Shown: positions 43,908 to 56,168, numbered from the stretch's first letter. The stretch: DNA of 64,000 nucleotides from [Anoxybacillus] calidus (GCF_013760845.1 NZ_JACDUU010000003.1:182606-246605); one strand, 5' to 3'. The notes: generated by a model not told the origin, from the sequence alone. A program made the numbers and translations.

Positions 43908-45176
43908 ATGAAAATTGAACGGGTAGCAAACACAGTTTCATTAAAACGATCGCTTGAAACCGGCACAGAAGAGCAGCGACAACAAGTGCTTGCCATTATA
44001 GACGATGTGAAACGAAACGGCGATCAGGCATTGAAAGAATATACGAAGAGATTTGACGGTGTTTCTCTCGATTCGTTACAAGTGTCCGAAGCAGAAATTG
44101 CTCAAGCCTACGAGAAAATCGATGATGAAATCGTTCAAGTGATTCGCGAAGCGGCAGACAACATTCGTGATTATCATGAGCGACAAAAACGCGAGTCATG
44201 GATGACGATGAAAGAAGATGGAACCATTCTTGGGCAAAAGGTAACTCCGCTTGATGCGGTTGGCTTGTATGTTCCAGGGGGGACGGCTGCTTACCCTTCT
44301 TCCGTACTGATGAATGTCATTCCAGCGCAAGTAGCGGGCGTGAAGCGCATTGTCATTGTTTCACCGCCGAACGAGCAAGGTACACTGCCGGCAGGGGTGC
44401 TTGTGGCTGCGAATGAGCTGGGCGTGAAGGAAATTTATAAGGTAGGAGGCGCCCAGGCGATTGCTGCGCTTGCTTATGGAACGGAAACGATTCAACCGGT
44501 TGATAAAATTTTCGGTCCGGGGAACATTTACGTGGCATTAGCGAAGCGAGAAGTATTCGGGCAAGTGGCAATCGATATGATTGCCGGGCCGAGCGAAATC
44601 GTTGTTCTTGCTGACGAAACGGCAAAGGCAAATGAAGTGGCAGCGGATCTTTTATCACAGGCGGAGCATGATGAGCGCGCGTCAAGCATTCTTGTCACAC
44701 CTTCGATGAAACTGGCATTGGAAGTGGCTCGTGAAATCGAACGGCAACTCGAAGTATTACCTCGTAAGGAGATTGCCAAGGCATCGCTTGAACAATACGG
44801 AGCGATTTATGTTACCGATACATTAGAAGAAGCAATAGATGCGGTCAATGAGTTGGCTCCTGAACATTTAGAGATTATGACAGCAGAGCCGATGAATCTT
44901 ATTGGACAAATTCGTCATGCGGGTGCGATTTTCTTAGGCCGATTCAGCTCTGAGCCTGTCGGCGATTATTTTGCGGGAACGAACCATGTGTTGCCGACGA
45001 ACGGGACGGCGCGTTTTTCCAGTGGGTTAAGCGTTGATGAATTCGTGAAAAAATCGAGCGTCATTTTATACAGCGAACAGGCCTTGAAGGAAAATTATCA
45101 AAAAATTGCTGCGCTGGCACGATTAGAAGGGCTGGAGGCTCACGCGCGCGCAGTAGAGGAACGTTTCAAAAAATAA
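43908..45176 (+). CDS. hisD: Histidinol dehydrogenase
   Basis: It carries out the last two steps, histidinol to histidine with 2 NAD+. 422 residues; the family signature region [20 protein letters not shown] and the zinc/catalytic segment [11 protein letters not shown] and LAPEHLEIM are present. ATG 43908 has AAAGGAG eight bases upstream; an in-frame GTG at 43899 overlaps that site. Confidence 0.97.
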   Translation: MKIERVANTVSLKRSLETGTEEQRQQVLAIIDDVKRNGDQALKEYTKRFDGVSLDSLQVSEAEIAQAYEKIDDEIVQVIREAADNIRDYHERQKRESWMTMKEDGTILGQKVTPLDAVGLYVPGGTAAYPSSVLMNVIPAQVAGVKRIVIVSPPNEQGTLPAGVLVAANELGVKEIYKVGGAQAIAALAYGTETIQPVDKIFGPGNIYVALAKREVFGQVAIDMIAGPSEIVVLADETAKANEVAADLLSQAEHDERASSILVTPSMKLALEVAREIERQLEVLPRKEIAKASLEQYGAIYVTDTLEEAIDAVNELAPEHLEIMTAEPMNLIGQIRHAGAIFLGRFSSEPVGDYFAGTNHVLPTNGTARFSSGLSVDEFVKKSSVILYSEQALKENYQKIAALARLEGLEAHARAVEERFKK

Positions 45177-45191
45177 GGGGGATAAGCAAAA

Positions 45192-45779
45192 ATGGTAAGG
45201 CAAGCGGTCATTTCACGCACCACAAACGAAACGGACATTCAACTTGAGTTTACGATTGACGGCGAAGGAAAAGCGGAGTTAGAAACAGGCGTACCGTTTT
45301 TAACCCACATGCTTGATTTATTTACAAAGCACGGGCAATTTAATTTAAAAGTAAACGCAAAAGGCGATATCGAAGTTGATGACCATCATACAACAGAGGA
45401 CATTGGCATTTGTTTAGGGCAAGCACTGCGTGAATCTCTCGGTGATAAAAAGGGAATTAAACGTTATGGCAATGCGTTTGTTCCAATGGATGAGGCGCTC
45501 GCGCAAGTCGTTGTCGATTTAAGCAACCGTCCTCATTTTGAATTTCGTGGCGAGTTTCCAAGCCAAAAAGTAGGAACGTTTGATGTCGAATTAGTTCACG
45601 AATTTTTATGGAAATTGGCGCTCGAAGCGCGGATGAATTTGCATGTAATTGTTCATTATGGCCGCAACACGCACCATATGATTGAAGCGGTATTTAAGGC
45701 ATTGGGGCGTGCGCTCGATGAGGCAACAATGATTGATCCGCGCGTTCAAGGAGTTCCATCGACGAAAGGAATGTTATAA
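45192..45779 (+). CDS. hisB: Imidazoleglycerol-phosphate dehydratase
   Basis: It dehydrates imidazole glycerol phosphate to imidazole acetol phosphate (step 6). 195 residues is the monofunctional enzyme, without a phosphatase domain. Manganese-site motifs are [11 protein letters not shown] (HHxxED type) and the second histidine cluster in [24 protein letters not shown] lies upstream of ATG 45192. Its stop is followed immediately by the hisH ATG. Confidence 0.97.
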   Translation: MVRQAVISRTTNETDIQLEFTIDGEGKAELETGVPFLTHMLDLFTKHGQFNLKVNAKGDIEVDDHHTTEDIGICLGQALRESLGDKKGIKRYGNAFVPMDEALAQVVVDLSNRPHFEFRGEFPSQKVGTFDVELVHEFLWKLALEARMNLHVIVHYGRNTHHMIEAVFKALGRALDEATMIDPRVQGVPSTKGML

Positions 45780-46415
45780 ATGATCGGCATTATCGACTAC
45801 GGAATGGGGAATTTGTACAGTGTCAGCAAGGCGTTAGAACGTTTAAACTATGAATATTTCATTTCTGATAACTTTGAAAAGCTAAAGGAATCAAAAGGCT
45901 TGATTTTACCTGGTGTCGGTTCGTTTAAAGATGCAATGCATATTTTACATGAAACAGGTTTGGCAGACTTTATTCGTACGGCTGTGAAAGAAGGAAAGCC
46001 ACTATTAGGCATATGCCTTGGCATGCAGCTTTTGTTTGAGGAAAGTGAAGAAAACGGCTTAACAAAAGGACTTGGATTGTTAAAGGGACGGGTTGTTCGT
46101 TTTCCTGGAGTAACCTCAAGCGGTGAAACATACAAAGTGCCGCATATGGGCTGGAATCGTCTTATTTTTCGCCAGTCTTCTCCGCTTTTAAAAAATGTAG
46201 AAGAAGGACATGTGTATTTTGTTCATTCTTATTATGTAAATACGGATGATCAAGAAGTGGTGTTAGCAAGCAGCTCTTATGATGTGGACGTTCCGGCTGT
46301 TGTCGGTAAAGGTCAAGTATTTGGCACGCAATTCCATCCAGAAAAAAGCAGCGATATCGGTATGAACATTTTACGAAACTATGCGAACATTGTGGAAGGA
46401 ACGGTGAATGGGTGA
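45780..46415 (+). CDS. hisH: Imidazole glycerol phosphate synthase glutaminase subunit HisH
   Basis: HisH hydrolyses glutamine and channels ammonia to HisF. 211 residues, class I glutaminase: nucleophile Cys in [12 protein letters not shown] and the His-Glu pair in [10 protein letters not shown]. The start directly abuts the hisB stop, with GAAAGGA just inside hisB. The TGA overlaps the hisA start by one base (tgATG). Confidence 0.97.
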   Translation: MIGIIDYGMGNLYSVSKALERLNYEYFISDNFEKLKESKGLILPGVGSFKDAMHILHETGLADFIRTAVKEGKPLLGICLGMQLLFEESEENGLTKGLGLLKGRVVRFPGVTSSGETYKVPHMGWNRLIFRQSSPLLKNVEEGHVYFVHSYYVNTDDQEVVLASSSYDVDVPAVVGKGQVFGTQFHPEKSSDIGMNILRNYANIVEGTVNG

Positions 46416-47152
46416 TGGCGACATTTACGATTTATCCGGCGATTGATATGCGCGGCGGCAAATGCGTCCGGCTTCTTCAAGGGGATTATAATAAGGAAAC
46501 GGTTTATGGAGATTCACCGTTTGATATGGCGAAGATGTTTACAGAACAAGGAGCCGAATGGATTCATATGGTTGACCTTGACGGCGCGAAAGAAGGAAAA
46601 CGTGTCAATGACCGTTTCGTACTGGAAGTAGCAAAACATTTAAACGTAAAAGTACAAATTGGTGGAGGCATTCGCACGGCAGAAGATGTTGCCTATTATT
46701 TGGGAAATGGTGTGGACCGTGTGATTTTAGGAAGTGCGGCTATTTCAAATCCACCGTTTGTCAAAGATATGCTCGCTCAATACGGTTCGCAAATTGCGAT
46801 TGGCATTGATGCAAAAGATGGATTTGTGGCGACGGAAGGATGGTTAAACACTTCAACAATCAAAGCCACAGAGCTAGGTAAAGAGTTAGCGGCAGCGGGT
46901 GCAGAAACGTTCGTTTTTACAGATATCGCCACTGATGGGATGCTTTCTGGACCGAATGTGCAGGCAGTTGCCGAAATGGCAAGAGTGACAGGGAAAAACG
47001 TCATTGCTTCAGGAGGAGTCAGCTCTCTTGCTGATTTAAAAGCATTAAAGGAATTTGCCAAAGACGGAGTCGTTGGTGCAATTGTCGGCAAAGCATTATA
47101 TACGAAGCAATTTACAGTTGCTGAGGCATTGGAAGAGGTGGCCGGTGAATGA
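46415..47152 (+). CDS. hisA: ProFAR isomerase HisA
   Basis: It isomerises the ProFAR intermediate to PRFAR (step 4). 245 residues, a beta/alpha barrel with the catalytic Asp in the first strand ([18 protein letters not shown]) and the second Asp in [14 protein letters not shown]; phosphate sites are in IQVGGGIR-like VQIGGGIRT and [11 protein letters not shown] 46415 is preferred over the GTG three bases earlier. It overlaps hisF by 4 nt. Confidence 0.97.
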   Translation: MATFTIYPAIDMRGGKCVRLLQGDYNKETVYGDSPFDMAKMFTEQGAEWIHMVDLDGAKEGKRVNDRFVLEVAKHLNVKVQIGGGIRTAEDVAYYLGNGVDRVILGSAAISNPPFVKDMLAQYGSQIAIGIDAKDGFVATEGWLNTSTIKATELGKELAAAGAETFVFTDIATDGMLSGPNVQAVAEMARVTGKNVIASGGVSSLADLKALKEFAKDGVVGAIVGKALYTKQFTVAEALEEVAGE

Positions 47153-47907
47153 TTACAAAGCGCATTATTCCTTGTTTGGACGTAAAAGATGGTCGTGTTG
47201 TGAAAGGCGTGCAGTTTGTGCAATTGCGCGATGCCGGTGACCCTGTGGAACTTGCGAAATTTTATGATGCCGAGGGAGCGGACGAACTTGTCTTTTTAGA
47301 TATTTCCGCCTCTCATGAAGGTCGGAAAACAATGATAGAGGTTGTTGAAAAGGTAGCAGCACAGTTGGCGATTCCTTTTACGGTCGGCGGCGGAATTCAC
47401 TCATTAGATGATATGAAAAAGATTTTGCGAGCTGGAGCGGATAAAGTTTCCTTAAATACGGCAGCTGTTAAAAATCCGCAGCTTATTAATGAAGGAGCAG
47501 ACTTTTTCGGGTCGCAATGTATCGTGGTCGCCATTGATGCAAAATATGATGAAGAACTCGGTTCTTGGCGCGTCTATACGCATGGTGGCCGTAATGCTAC
47601 GGATTGGGAAGTCGTAGAATGGGCGAAGGAAGTCGTTCGGCGCGGTGCAGGGGAAATTTTATTAACAAGTATGGACTGTGATGGGGCGAAAAACGGTTTT
47701 GATTTATCGTTAACAAGAAAGGTGAGTGAAGCGGTTTCTGTTCCTGTGATTGCTTCAGGAGGTGCAGGAAAAGCGGAGCATTTTGTCGAAGCGTTCCTTG
47801 AAGGAAAAGCAGATGCAGCTTTGGCCGCATCGATTTTCCATTATAAAGAAACGTCTGTGAAAGAAGTAAAGGCGTATTTGAAAGAGAGAGGAGTAAATGT
47901 ACGATGA
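47149..47907 (+). CDS. hisF: Imidazole glycerol phosphate synthase cyclase subunit HisF
   Basis: HisF uses ammonia from HisH to make imidazole glycerol phosphate and AICAR (step 5). 252 residues, a beta/alpha barrel with catalytic Asp in [13 protein letters not shown] and in [14 protein letters not shown]; phosphate-binding loops FTVGGGIHS and IASGGAGK. It overlaps both neighbours by 4 nt (ATGA), showing tight coupling. Confidence 0.97.
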   Translation: MITKRIIPCLDVKDGRVVKGVQFVQLRDAGDPVELAKFYDAEGADELVFLDISASHEGRKTMIEVVEKVAAQLAIPFTVGGGIHSLDDMKKILRAGADKVSLNTAAVKNPQLINEGADFFGSQCIVVAIDAKYDEELGSWRVYTHGGRNATDWEVVEWAKEVVRRGAGEILLTSMDCDGAKNGFDLSLTRKVSEAVSVPVIASGGAGKAEHFVEAFLEGKADAALAASIFHYKETSVKEVKAYLKERGVNVR

Positions 47908-48539
47908 ATCTCCCAGATATTCGATTTGATGAAAAAGGGCTTGTTCCCGCTATTGTTCAAGATGCACAAAGCAAAGAAGTGTTAACGCTTGCCTACATGA
48001 ACAAGGAATCGCTGGAAAAATCGTTAGAAACAGGGGAGACATGGTTTTACAGCCGCTCGCGCCAGGAGCTCTGGCATAAAGGAGCAACATCAGGCAATAC
48101 GCAGCGCATCGTTGACATACGTTATGACTGTGACAAAGATGCTCTTCTCGTTCTTGTCGAGCCTGCTGGACCTGCTTGCCATACAGGAAGTTATTCTTGT
48201 TTTGCCAAACGAATCAATGAACAGCCGACGACCCTATTAAACGACCGCTTTGCTATTATCAATCAGCTTGAACAAATCATCGCTGAGCGTGAAGCAGAAC
48301 GACCAGAAGGAGCATATACAACCTATTTATTTGAAAAAGGTCTTGATAAAATTTTGAAGAAAGTCGGCGAAGAAGCAGCGGAGGTAATCATTGCCGCTAA
48401 AAATCGAAGTCATGATGAGTTAAAATGGGAAGTAGCAGACTTGCTTTATCATTTGCTCGTCTTATTGCGCGAACAAAAATTGGCTCTTGATGATATTCTC
48501 CAAGTATTAACCGAACGTCATTTGAAAAAACAAAAATAA
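47904..48539 (+). CDS. hisI: Bifunctional HisI: PR-AMP cyclohydrolase / PR-ATP pyrophosphatase
   Basis: It performs steps 2 and 3. 211 residues: N-terminal cyclohydrolase ([20 protein letters not shown], zinc-site [20 protein letters not shown]) up to about residue 110, and a C-terminal MazG-like pyrophosphatase ([34 protein letters not shown]). It is the last gene of the his operon, followed by the large hairpin at 48543. Confidence 0.97.
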   Translation: MNLPDIRFDEKGLVPAIVQDAQSKEVLTLAYMNKESLEKSLETGETWFYSRSRQELWHKGATSGNTQRIVDIRYDCDKDALLVLVEPAGPACHTGSYSCFAKRINEQPTTLLNDRFAIINQLEQIIAEREAERPEGAYTTYLFEKGLDKILKKVGEEAAEVIIAAKNRSHDELKWEVADLLYHLLVLLREQKLALDDILQVLTERHLKKQK

Positions 48540-48542
48540 GCG

Positions 48543-48660
48543 GTTGATCCTAAAGAAAAGTGTCAGGCCCACAACATAATATATAAGCATTAAGTAAATG
48601 AGCTATATATTGTGTAATGGGCGTGAAATCAGACACTGATGGGTCAGCCCTTTTTTTATT
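48543..48660 (+). terminator. Large repeat-type hairpin, his operon terminator (family copy 1)
   Basis: The ends GGTTGATCC and GGGTCAGCC pair, AGTGTC pairs with GACACT, and an inner arm CCCACAACATAATATA pairs with TATATATTGTGTAATGGG. A seven-T run follows. The sequence GTGTCAG-CCCACAAC and the GTCAGCC-TTTTT end recur at 55246-55341, so this is a dispersed element acting as a terminator. Confidence 0.8.
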
Positions 48661-48667
48661 TTAACTA

Positions 48668-48694
48668 TTGTTCTTGATAAGAATGTGCTATACT
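48668..48694 (+). promoter_or_regulatory. Putative yvcD promoter
   Basis: Extended -10 TGCTATACT (48686-48694) with a TTGTTC 15 bp upstream of the -10. Confidence 0.45.
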
Positions 48695-48730
48695 TCTTTT
48701 CGGTAAATTTCACGGAAATTGGAGGATTCA

Positions 48731-50218
48731 ATGCGAAAACATTTGAAGACAAAAAAATGGCGAACAGGACAAGTGATTCCGTTTGTGCAAAACGGAGAGT
48801 ATTATTTTAAAAAAGGATTAGCCGCCTATCGTCGGCGTGATTTATATAGAGCAAAAAAATATTTAGAGCGGGCAGTTCATTTGAGTCCGAATGAACCAAT
48901 GTTCTTATGCGAATTGGCAGTTGTGCTATCTGATTTGGGAGAATATCAAGCAGCAAATCAATTGTTTTTAATGATTGTAAATGAATTGGATCCAGAAATG
49001 ACAGAATGTTTCTATTTTATTGCGAACAACTATGCTCATCTTGGTTTGTTCCGCGAAGCGATGAAATATGCGGAAATGTATATCGAGTGTGAACCGGATG
49101 GTAACTTCGTGGAAGAGACAGAAGATTTGCTGGAGCTGTTAAGCATTGAAAACGAAGACGGACACATGCTGGATAACCAAGACGATTTGATTGTGAAGCA
49201 AGAGCGGGCACGTAATTTGCTGGAAAAAGGACAATTCACGGAAGCGATTCAACTGCTTGAGACCATTATTCAAGATTATCCACAATTTTGGTCGGCCTAC
49301 AATAATTTAGCGCTATGTTATTTTTACATTGGGAATGTTAAAAAGGCACAGCATATGATTGCAGAAGTTTTAAGGCAAAATCCGGGGAACTTGCATGCGC
49401 TCTGTAATATGCTTGTCTTTTATTATTATTTGCATGAAGAACAAGAAGTTCATCGTCTTATAAGGAAACTGGAGTCCGTATATCCGTTTTTAATTGAGCA
49501 TCGCTACAAGTTAGGTGCAACATTTGCGCTTGTTGGGCGCTTTGACCTTGCCTTCAAGTGGCTGTATAACTTATATAAAATGGGATTCGATGGCGATGGA
49601 GCTTTCTATTACTGGCTTTCTTATGCTGCGTATTATAGAGGATATAAACAATTTGCCGAAACCATGTGGAAAAAAGTCATTCATTTAAGTCCAGAAAAAC
49701 AAGGACAAGAGCCATGGTCTTCTGCTTCTTCCGCAAAACCGCAAGAAATGGTGCGGATTCAACAGTGGCTAAATAGTGAGAACACGTCAGAAATTTTATA
49801 CGGATTATATTTAGTCGGAAAATCTTTCTATAAGGATGAATTGATTAAACAAACTTCTTTTCAGCAGCATTTACATTCCAATTCGTTCATTCAGTCGTTT
49901 GCGAATTATATTGTTTCTCCAACATCGGGCATCGTCTCTCCCAATGTTGCGGATAGTTTTTCCATTGTTGATGAGCTTTGGAAAAACAACGATGTTTCCG
50001 ATGAGAGAATGTGTATTGCATGGTTTTATATTTTTGGAAAAGCTGCCGAATTCGAGTACGATTTTTCAAATCACTCCGCTTGGGCGGCAGCGACGGAATA
50101 TGTATGGGGCAAGAAAAATGGGGAAAACACCACACAGCAGTCCATAGCGGAAAAATACGGAATTTCCATATCAACCGTGAAAAGATATGTAAAAATGGTA
50201 AAGAGTCTATTACGTTGA
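48731..50218 (+). CDS. yvcD: TPR-repeat protein YvcD
   Basis: A 495-residue cytosolic protein with tetratricopeptide repeats (about 25-260: YYFKKGLAAYRRRDLYRAKK, AYNNLALCYFYIGNVKKAQH and others). Its C-terminus looks like a helix-turn-helix (QQSIAEKYGISISTVKRYVK, about 472-491). Function is unknown. ATG 48731 follows GGAGG by five bases. Location between hisI and trxB matches yvcD of B. subtilis. The HTH-like end may bind DNA or another helical partner. Confidence 0.85.
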   Translation: MRKHLKTKKWRTGQVIPFVQNGEYYFKKGLAAYRRRDLYRAKKYLERAVHLSPNEPMFLCELAVVLSDLGEYQAANQLFLMIVNELDPEMTECFYFIANNYAHLGLFREAMKYAEMYIECEPDGNFVEETEDLLELLSIENEDGHMLDNQDDLIVKQERARNLLEKGQFTEAIQLLETIIQDYPQFWSAYNNLALCYFYIGNVKKAQHMIAEVLRQNPGNLHALCNMLVFYYYLHEEQEVHRLIRKLESVYPFLIEHRYKLGATFALVGRFDLAFKWLYNLYKMGFDGDGAFYYWLSYAAYYRGYKQFAETMWKKVIHLSPEKQGQEPWSSASSAKPQEMVRIQQWLNSENTSEILYGLYLVGKSFYKDELIKQTSFQQHLHSNSFIQSFANYIVSPTSGIVSPNVADSFSIVDELWKNNDVSDERMCIAWFYIFGKAAEFEYDFSNHSAWAAATEYVWGKKNGENTTQQSIAEKYGISISTVKRYVKMVKSLLR

Positions 50219-50276
50219 GCAAATTAATAGACGTTTGTCAATGAGTTATATACGATAGAGCTAAGGAAAATAATAA

Positions 50277-51260
<984 letters not shown>

Positions 51261-51368
51261 ATTCATTAAAACGTAATATACCTTTAATTTCGCTGTAACA
51301 TAGGTGAAATAATTTTGCGATATGCTAAAGTTAGTAATTGACCCCCTTTAATATAGATTTCAAATAAC

Positions 51369-51399
51369 GCACGGGTATAGTTTCCCGTGCTTCTTTTTT
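51369..51399 (+). terminator. Terminator of trxB
   Basis: GCACGGG / CCCGTGC stem (51369-51375, 51384-51390) and a T run. Confidence 0.85.
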
Positions 51400-51517
51400 A
51401 TGGATAATCCTGTAAAAAATATATTATAATTTTGCTAAACTCTCCTCTACATGTTCATTGTCACAAATAGTATAATGATAAAAACGAGAGTGTTATGCAT
51501 ATATTGAGGTGAACGAA

Positions 51518-51976
51518 TTGCAACGGGTGACAAATTGCGTATTAGTAAAAGATGGGAAAGTATTGCTTTTACAAAAGCCGAGCCGTGGATGGTGGGTTGC
51601 TCCTGGCGGGAAGATGGAGCAGGGAGAATCCATTCGGGAGTCTTGCATTCGTGAATATCGTGAAGAAACGGGAATATACTTAAAAAATCCCGAGTTAAAA
51701 GGAATCTTTACCATTCTTATCAAAAAGAATGAACAAATCATTTCTGAATGGATGATGTTCACGTTTTTTGCGAATCAATTTGATGGAGAGAATGTAGAGA
51801 CTTCTGAAGAAGGAAAATTAGAGTGGCATCCGCTTGAAACGATTAGCCAACTCCCAATGGCGCCGGGGGATTATCATATTTTAGACTATGTGATTAAAGG
51901 TTCTGGCATTATTTACGGCACTTTTACTTATACGGAAAACTTTGAACTCCTATCGTATCGCTTAGATCCAAGCTGA
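51518..51976 (+). CDS. yvcI: NUDIX hydrolase YvcI
   Basis: A 152-residue MutT/Nudix protein that hydrolyses a nucleoside diphosphate derivative; related proteins clean up 8-oxo-dGTP, but the substrate here is unknown. The Nudix box is [18 protein letters not shown] followed by REETGI. TTG 51518 is preferred because GAGGTGA lies five bases upstream; GTG 51509 overlaps that site but would match the B. subtilis length. First of the conserved cluster yvcI-rapZ-yvcK-whiA-crh. Confidence 0.88.
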   Translation: MQRVTNCVLVKDGKVLLLQKPSRGWWVAPGGKMEQGESIRESCIREYREETGIYLKNPELKGIFTILIKKNEQIISEWMMFTFFANQFDGENVETSEEGKLEWHPLETISQLPMAPGDYHILDYVIKGSGIIYGTFTYTENFELLSYRLDPS

Positions 51977-52002
51977 ACATAGATGTAGAGGAGGGGCGGT
52001 TT

Positions 52003-52896
52003 ATGAGCGCAGGTTCAGCCAACAATATTCAATTGGTGATTATTACAGGGATGTCAGGAGCTGGTAAGACGGTCGCGATTCAAAGCTTTGAAGATTTAGG
52101 CTTTTTTTGCGTCGATAATTTACCACCAACATTGCTACCGAAATTTCTTGAGTTAATGGAAGAATCAGGGGATAAAATAAACAAAGTGGCTCTCGTTATG
52201 GATTTGCGCAGTCGTGACTTTTTCGATCGCTTATTTACAGCATTAGATGAGCTGGCAGAAAAATCATGGGTGACACCGCAAATTCTGTATCTTGATGCGA
52301 ATGATGCGACACTTGTCAGCCGATATAAAGAGACTCGACGTGCTCATCCATTGGCACCTAATGGTTTGCCGCTTGAAGGGATTCGACTTGAGCGTGAGCT
52401 GTTAGAAGAATTAAAGGGAAGAGCACAAATTATTTATGATACGTCTAATTTAAAGCCGAGAGAGTTACGCGAGAAAATTTTGCAGCAATTTTCCTCCAAT
52501 GCCCAGCCGACTTTTACGGTTAACGTGGTTTCATTCGGTTTTAAATACGGAATTCCCATTGATGCGGACTTAGTATTTGATGTTCGCTTCCTGCCAAATC
52601 CACATTATATTGAACATATGAGACCGAAAACAGGGCTTGACGAAGAAGTATCTTCCTATGTGTTAAAGTGGAGCGAAACACAAAAATTTATTGAAAAAGT
52701 CATTGATTTACTCACATTTATGTTGCCGCATTATAAGAGAGAAGGAAAAAGCCAACTCGTTATCGCAATCGGTTGCACAGGTGGGCAGCATCGCTCCGTG
52801 ACGTTAGCTGAATACATTGCTAACCATTTTTCGAAAGACTATAAAACACATGTTTCTCACCGCGATATTGAGAGGAGAAAGGAAAAACATAAATGA
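52003..52896 (+). CDS. rapZ: Nucleotide-binding protein RapZ (YvcJ)
   Basis: 297 residues; Walker A GMSGAGKT at 16-23. The C-terminal half has [19 protein letters not shown] and the [11 protein letters not shown] phosphosugar-binding loop. In E. coli RapZ controls GlmS through the small RNA GlmZ; in Bacillus YvcJ binds and hydrolyses nucleotides and affects competence. It overlaps yvcK by 4 nt. Confidence 0.95.
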   Translation: MSAGSANNIQLVIITGMSGAGKTVAIQSFEDLGFFCVDNLPPTLLPKFLELMEESGDKINKVALVMDLRSRDFFDRLFTALDELAEKSWVTPQILYLDANDATLVSRYKETRRAHPLAPNGLPLEGIRLERELLEELKGRAQIIYDTSNLKPRELREKILQQFSSNAQPTFTVNVVSFGFKYGIPIDADLVFDVRFLPNPHYIEHMRPKTGLDEEVSSYVLKWSETQKFIEKVIDLLTFMLPHYKREGKSQLVIAIGCTGGQHRSVTLAEYIANHFSKDYKTHVSHRDIERRKEKHK

Positions 52897-53852
52897 GAAC
52901 GAGTAAACATCCTAAGATCGTCATCATTGGCGGCGGTACGGGGTTGCCAGTATTATTACGCGGGTTGAAGCAATACCCCATCGATATTACAGCCATCGTA
53001 ACAGTGGCAGATGATGGGGGAAGCTCTGGCAGGCTGCGCGCTGAATTGGATATTCCGCCTCCTGGAGATATTCGCAATGTGCTGGCTGCTCTGTCTGATG
53101 TAGAGCCGCTCGTTGAAGAGTTATTTCAGCACCGCTTCCAAAACGGGAACGGGCTATCAGGACATTCGCTTGGAAATTTAATTTTAGCTGCCATGACTTC
53201 CATTACTGGCGATTTTGTGAATGCCATTCGTGAAATGAGCAAAGTGTTAAACGTACGAGGGAAAGTGTTGCCGGCAGCGAACCGAAGCGTCGTCCTTCAT
53301 GCGGAAATGGAAGACGGAACGATTGTTTCAGGGGAATCGAAAATCCCTTACTCGGGTAAAAAAATCAAAAAAGTATTTTTAACACCGGAACATATTGAAC
53401 CACTTCCTGAAACAATCGAGGAAATTCGTTCCGCTGACTTGATTGTCGTTGGACCAGGAAGCTTATATACCAGTATTTTGCCCAACCTTTTAGTACCGAA
53501 AATCGGTGAAGAAGTGTGCAAGGCGAAAGCGAAAAAAATTTATATATGCAATGTCATGACCCAAGCAGGAGAGACATTAAATTATACTGCGAGCGATCAT
53601 GTGAAAGCGCTATACGATCATATGAAATGCTCATTCCTTGACATCATTCTTGTCAATGATGGTAATATTCCTGAGGAGATTCAAAAACGTTATGCAGAAG
53701 AGCTGGCAGAGCCGGTTAAGTATGACATCGAAAATTTAAAACAATTGGGATTGTCGATTATTTGTGATAGCATCATTAGTTACGAAGACCATGTGATTCG
53801 TCACGACACCCAGAAAGTAGCAGCATTGCTTGTTTCTCTTTTGCCTTGTTAA
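52893..53852 (+). CDS. yvcK: Gluconeogenesis/morphology factor YvcK
   Basis: A 319-residue CofD-like Rossmann protein that binds UDP-GlcNAc. In B. subtilis it is needed for normal shape on gluconeogenic carbon sources and affects PBP1 location. Features: [54 protein letters not shown] and [15 protein letters not shown]. It overlaps rapZ by 4 nt and is followed after 83 nt by whiA. Confidence 0.95.
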   Translation: MRTSKHPKIVIIGGGTGLPVLLRGLKQYPIDITAIVTVADDGGSSGRLRAELDIPPPGDIRNVLAALSDVEPLVEELFQHRFQNGNGLSGHSLGNLILAAMTSITGDFVNAIREMSKVLNVRGKVLPAANRSVVLHAEMEDGTIVSGESKIPYSGKKIKKVFLTPEHIEPLPETIEEIRSADLIVVGPGSLYTSILPNLLVPKIGEEVCKAKAKKIYICNVMTQAGETLNYTASDHVKALYDHMKCSFLDIILVNDGNIPEEIQKRYAEELAEPVKYDIENLKQLGLSIICDSIISYEDHVIRHDTQKVAALLVSLLPC

Positions 53853-53935
53853 TGCGCCTTCCGAATATATTCAATCCTTTTAGAAGCACCTCCTTCCTTT
53901 TCTTTTGCCACTGACTAATTGTGGAGGTGGGAACG

Positions 53936-54898
53936 TTGTCGTTTGCATCGGAGACAAAAAAAGAATTAACCAATCTTGAAGTAAAGCCCTGTTGTTTGAA
54001 GGCAGAATTATCTGCGTTGTTGCGTATGAACGGTTCTCTTTCGTTTTCGAATCGGAAACTAACGTTGGATGTTCAAACGGAAAACGCAGCGATTGCAAGA
54101 AGAATTTATACGTTAATCAAAAAAGGTTACACAGTGACGGTTGAATTGCTTGTGCGCAAAAAAATGCGGCTAAAGAAAAATAATGTATATATTGTACGTG
54201 TAGTGGAAGGTGCTCGGGAATTATTAGAGGATTTGAAAATACTTGCGGAAGGGTTTTCGTTGATTCGTGTGATTTCACCAGAGTTGGTTAAAAAGAAATG
54301 CTGTAAGCGCTCTTATTTACGTGGGGCGTTTCTTGCAGGTGGTTCTGTGAACAATCCGGAAACGTCATCTTATCATCTCGAAATTTTTTCTCTCTATAAA
54401 GAGCATAATGACTCATTATGTGAATTAATGAACACCCATTTTTATTTAAATGCAAAAACATTGGAACGGAAAAAGGGATTCATTACGTATTTAAAAGAGG
54501 CAGAAAAAATAGCCGAGTTCTTAAATATTATCGGTGCTCACCAAGCATTGCTTCGTTTTGAAGATATTCGTATTGTCAGGGATATGAGAAACTCTGTTAA
54601 CCGGCTTGTTAATTGCGAGACAGCGAATTTAAACAAAACGATTGGTGCTGCTCTTAGACAGGTGGAAAACATTCGGTATATTGATGAAACGATTGGTTTG
54701 AGCGCGCTCCCAGAAAAACTACGTGAGATTGCAGAATTAAGAATTGCTTATCAAGACGTGACATTAAAAGAACTTGGGGAAATGGTGTCGAGCGGAAAAA
54801 TTAGCAAATCTGGAATTAATCATCGTCTCCGCAAAATTGATGAAATTGCTGAAAAATTAAGAGCCGGCCAACCGATTGATTTCCACAAATCGATTTAA
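53936..54898 (+). CDS. whiA: Sporulation/division regulator WhiA
   Basis: 320 residues. The N-terminal degenerate LAGLIDADG homing-endonuclease-like domain has [25 protein letters not shown], but the catalytic acids are lost. The C-terminal helix-turn-helix has [20 protein letters not shown]. In Firmicutes WhiA binds DNA and influences division and chromosome segregation. TTG 53936 is chosen: GGAGGTG lies six bases upstream and the resulting N-terminus [16 protein letters not shown] is conserved. Confidence 0.96.
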   Translation: MSFASETKKELTNLEVKPCCLKAELSALLRMNGSLSFSNRKLTLDVQTENAAIARRIYTLIKKGYTVTVELLVRKKMRLKKNNVYIVRVVEGARELLEDLKILAEGFSLIRVISPELVKKKCCKRSYLRGAFLAGGSVNNPETSSYHLEIFSLYKEHNDSLCELMNTHFYLNAKTLERKKGFITYLKEAEKIAEFLNIIGAHQALLRFEDIRIVRDMRNSVNRLVNCETANLNKTIGAALRQVENIRYIDETIGLSALPEKLREIAELRIAYQDVTLKELGEMVSSGKISKSGINHRLRKIDEIAEKLRAGQPIDFHKSI

Positions 54899-54919
54899 TA
54901 ATAGGGGAGGAAGAGGACC

Positions 54920-55177
54920 ATGGTAGAAAAACAAGTAGAAGTACGGTTGAAAACAGGGTTACAGGCGCGTCCTGCTGCTTTGTTCGTGCAGGAGGCCAAC
55001 CGTTTTACTGCAGACATTTATCTTGAGAAAAACGGCAAAAAAGTGAATGCTAAAAGTATTATGGGGCTCATGAGCTTGGCCATCAGCTCAGGCTCTATCA
55101 TCAAACTAATTGCTGAAGGACCAGATGAGAAAGAAGCGATTGAAGCTCTTGCAAAATATGTAGAGCAGGAAGGGTAA
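54920..55177 (+). CDS. crh: Catabolite repression HPr-like protein Crh
   Basis: 85 residues, an HPr paralogue that works as a CcpA co-repressor when phosphorylated on Ser46 by HprK. Position 15 is Gln instead of the phosphotransfer His of HPr (GLQARPAALFV), and Ser46 is kept (NAKSIMGLM), so it cannot carry PTS phosphate but can be regulated. Same length and place (after whiA) as in B. subtilis. Its kinase gene hprK is at 35586. Confidence 0.97.
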   Translation: MVEKQVEVRLKTGLQARPAALFVQEANRFTADIYLEKNGKKVNAKSIMGLMSLAISSGSIIKLIAEGPDEKEAIEALAKYVEQEG

Positions 55178-55245
55178 GTGAGTGTATATTGCTCAAAGTA
55201 ATCGAAGGATGGGCATCAAAAGAAGCGGATTAACCAATTGAAAGA

Positions 55246-55341
55246 GGCTGACCCTAAAGTAAAGTGTCAGACCCCACAACCATCATATATAGGATTGTAA
55301 GGTTGCGCGTGAGGTCAGAAACTGATAGGTCAGCCTTTTTC
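55246..55341 (+). terminator. Large repeat-type hairpin between crh and clpP (family copy 2)
   Basis: The ends GGCTGACCC and GGTCAGCC pair, and a T run follows on the + strand. Segments CCTAAAG, AAAGTGTCAG and CCCACAAC on the left and ACTGAT-GGTCAGCC-TTTTT on the right match the element at 48543 almost base for base, while the inner part differs. It would end the yvcI-crh transcript and lies at the 3' end of clpP. Confidence 0.8.
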
Positions 55342-55349
55342 ATTCTCTA

Positions 55350-55940
55350 TTACTTCTCGTCAACTCGAGTTAGCACGCGATCGATAATTCCATATTCTTT
55401 TGCACGTTCCGCTGTCATGAAGTTATCACGATCTGTGTCGCGCTCAATTACCTCAATCGGTTGACCTGTGTTTTGTGCTAAAATGCGATTTAGTTTGTCG
55501 CGTAAGAAGAGAATGCGTTTTGCAGCGATTTCGATGTCTGTTGCTTGACCTTGTGCTCCACCTAACGGTTGGTGAATCATAATTTCGCTGTTCGGTAAAG
55601 CAAAACGTTTTCCTTTTGCACCTGCAGCAAGAAGGAAGGCACCCATAGAGGCAGCCATACCGATACAAATTGTTGAGACATCAGGCTTAATAAACTGCAT
55701 TGTATCATAAATGGCCATACCTGCAGTAATAGAGCCACCAGGGCTGTTAATATAAAGGGAAATATCTTTCTCAGGATCTTCAGCTGCTAGAAACAACAAT
55801 TGTGATACAATTGAGTTTGCGACATGGTCGTCAATAGCGCTTCCAAGAATAATGATGCGGTCTTTTAATAGACGAGAGTAAATGTCATACGCGCGTTCCC
55901 CGCGGCTTGTTTGTTCAATAACTGTAGGAATTAAGTTCAT
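55350..55940 (-). CDS. clpP: ATP-dependent Clp protease proteolytic subunit
   Basis: ClpP forms the 14-mer proteolytic chamber used by ClpC, ClpX and ClpE. 196 residues with the triad Ser98 (GMAASMG), His123 (MIHQP) and Asp172 (DRDNF), counted from Met1. GGAGGAAGAACG lies before the start on its strand. A CtsR operator overlaps the -35 of its promoter. Gene order crh-clpP-tRNA-Arg is as in B. subtilis. Confidence 0.98.
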   Translation of the reverse strand: MNLIPTVIEQTSRGERAYDIYSRLLKDRIIILGSAIDDHVANSIVSQLLFLAAEDPEKDISLYINSPGGSITAGMAIYDTMQFIKPDVSTICIGMAASMGAFLLAAGAKGKRFALPNSEIMIHQPLGGAQGQATDIEIAAKRILFLRDKLNRILAQNTGQPIEVIERDTDRDNFMTAERAKEYGIIDRVLTRVDEK

Positions 55941-55988
55941 CGTTCTTCCTCCTTTAATAATATGTAATCATTACCTTATGTATTTTCT

Positions 55989-56017
55989 ATCATACATAAT
56001 TGGTCAATTAAGGTCAA
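55989..56017 (-). promoter_or_regulatory. clpP promoter
   Basis: On the - strand TTGACC (56017-56012), a 17-bp spacer and TATGAT (55994-55989). The -35 lies within the CtsR box. Confidence 0.7.
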
Positions 56018-56018
56018 A
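56002..56018. promoter_or_regulatory. CtsR heat-shock operator
   Basis: GGTCAAT (56002-56008), a 3-bp spacer and GGTCAAA (56012-56018) fit the CtsR heptad direct repeat with one mismatch and exact spacing. It would repress clpP in the absence of heat or protein stress. Confidence 0.88.
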
Positions 56019-56168
56019 CAAAAACCCTTAGGCACATTTATTATTATTCGCTTCTTTTCTTCTTCATACCTTCATACATCATAATCATTTTGTTCTTTTT
56101 TTAAACATATTTTCTTCTTGCAAATAAAACGTTTATTGAATATAATGGAATATGCAATTGAAAATCAT

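Noticed and set aside
44353-44685. A 110-codon open frame on the - strand inside hisD
   Set aside because: Antisense shadow of a highly conserved gene; low-complexity translation and no start signals.
54920-55177. Crh gene as ptsH (HPr)
   Set aside because: Residue 15 is Gln, not the phosphotransfer His, and the gene follows whiA rather than preceding ptsI.
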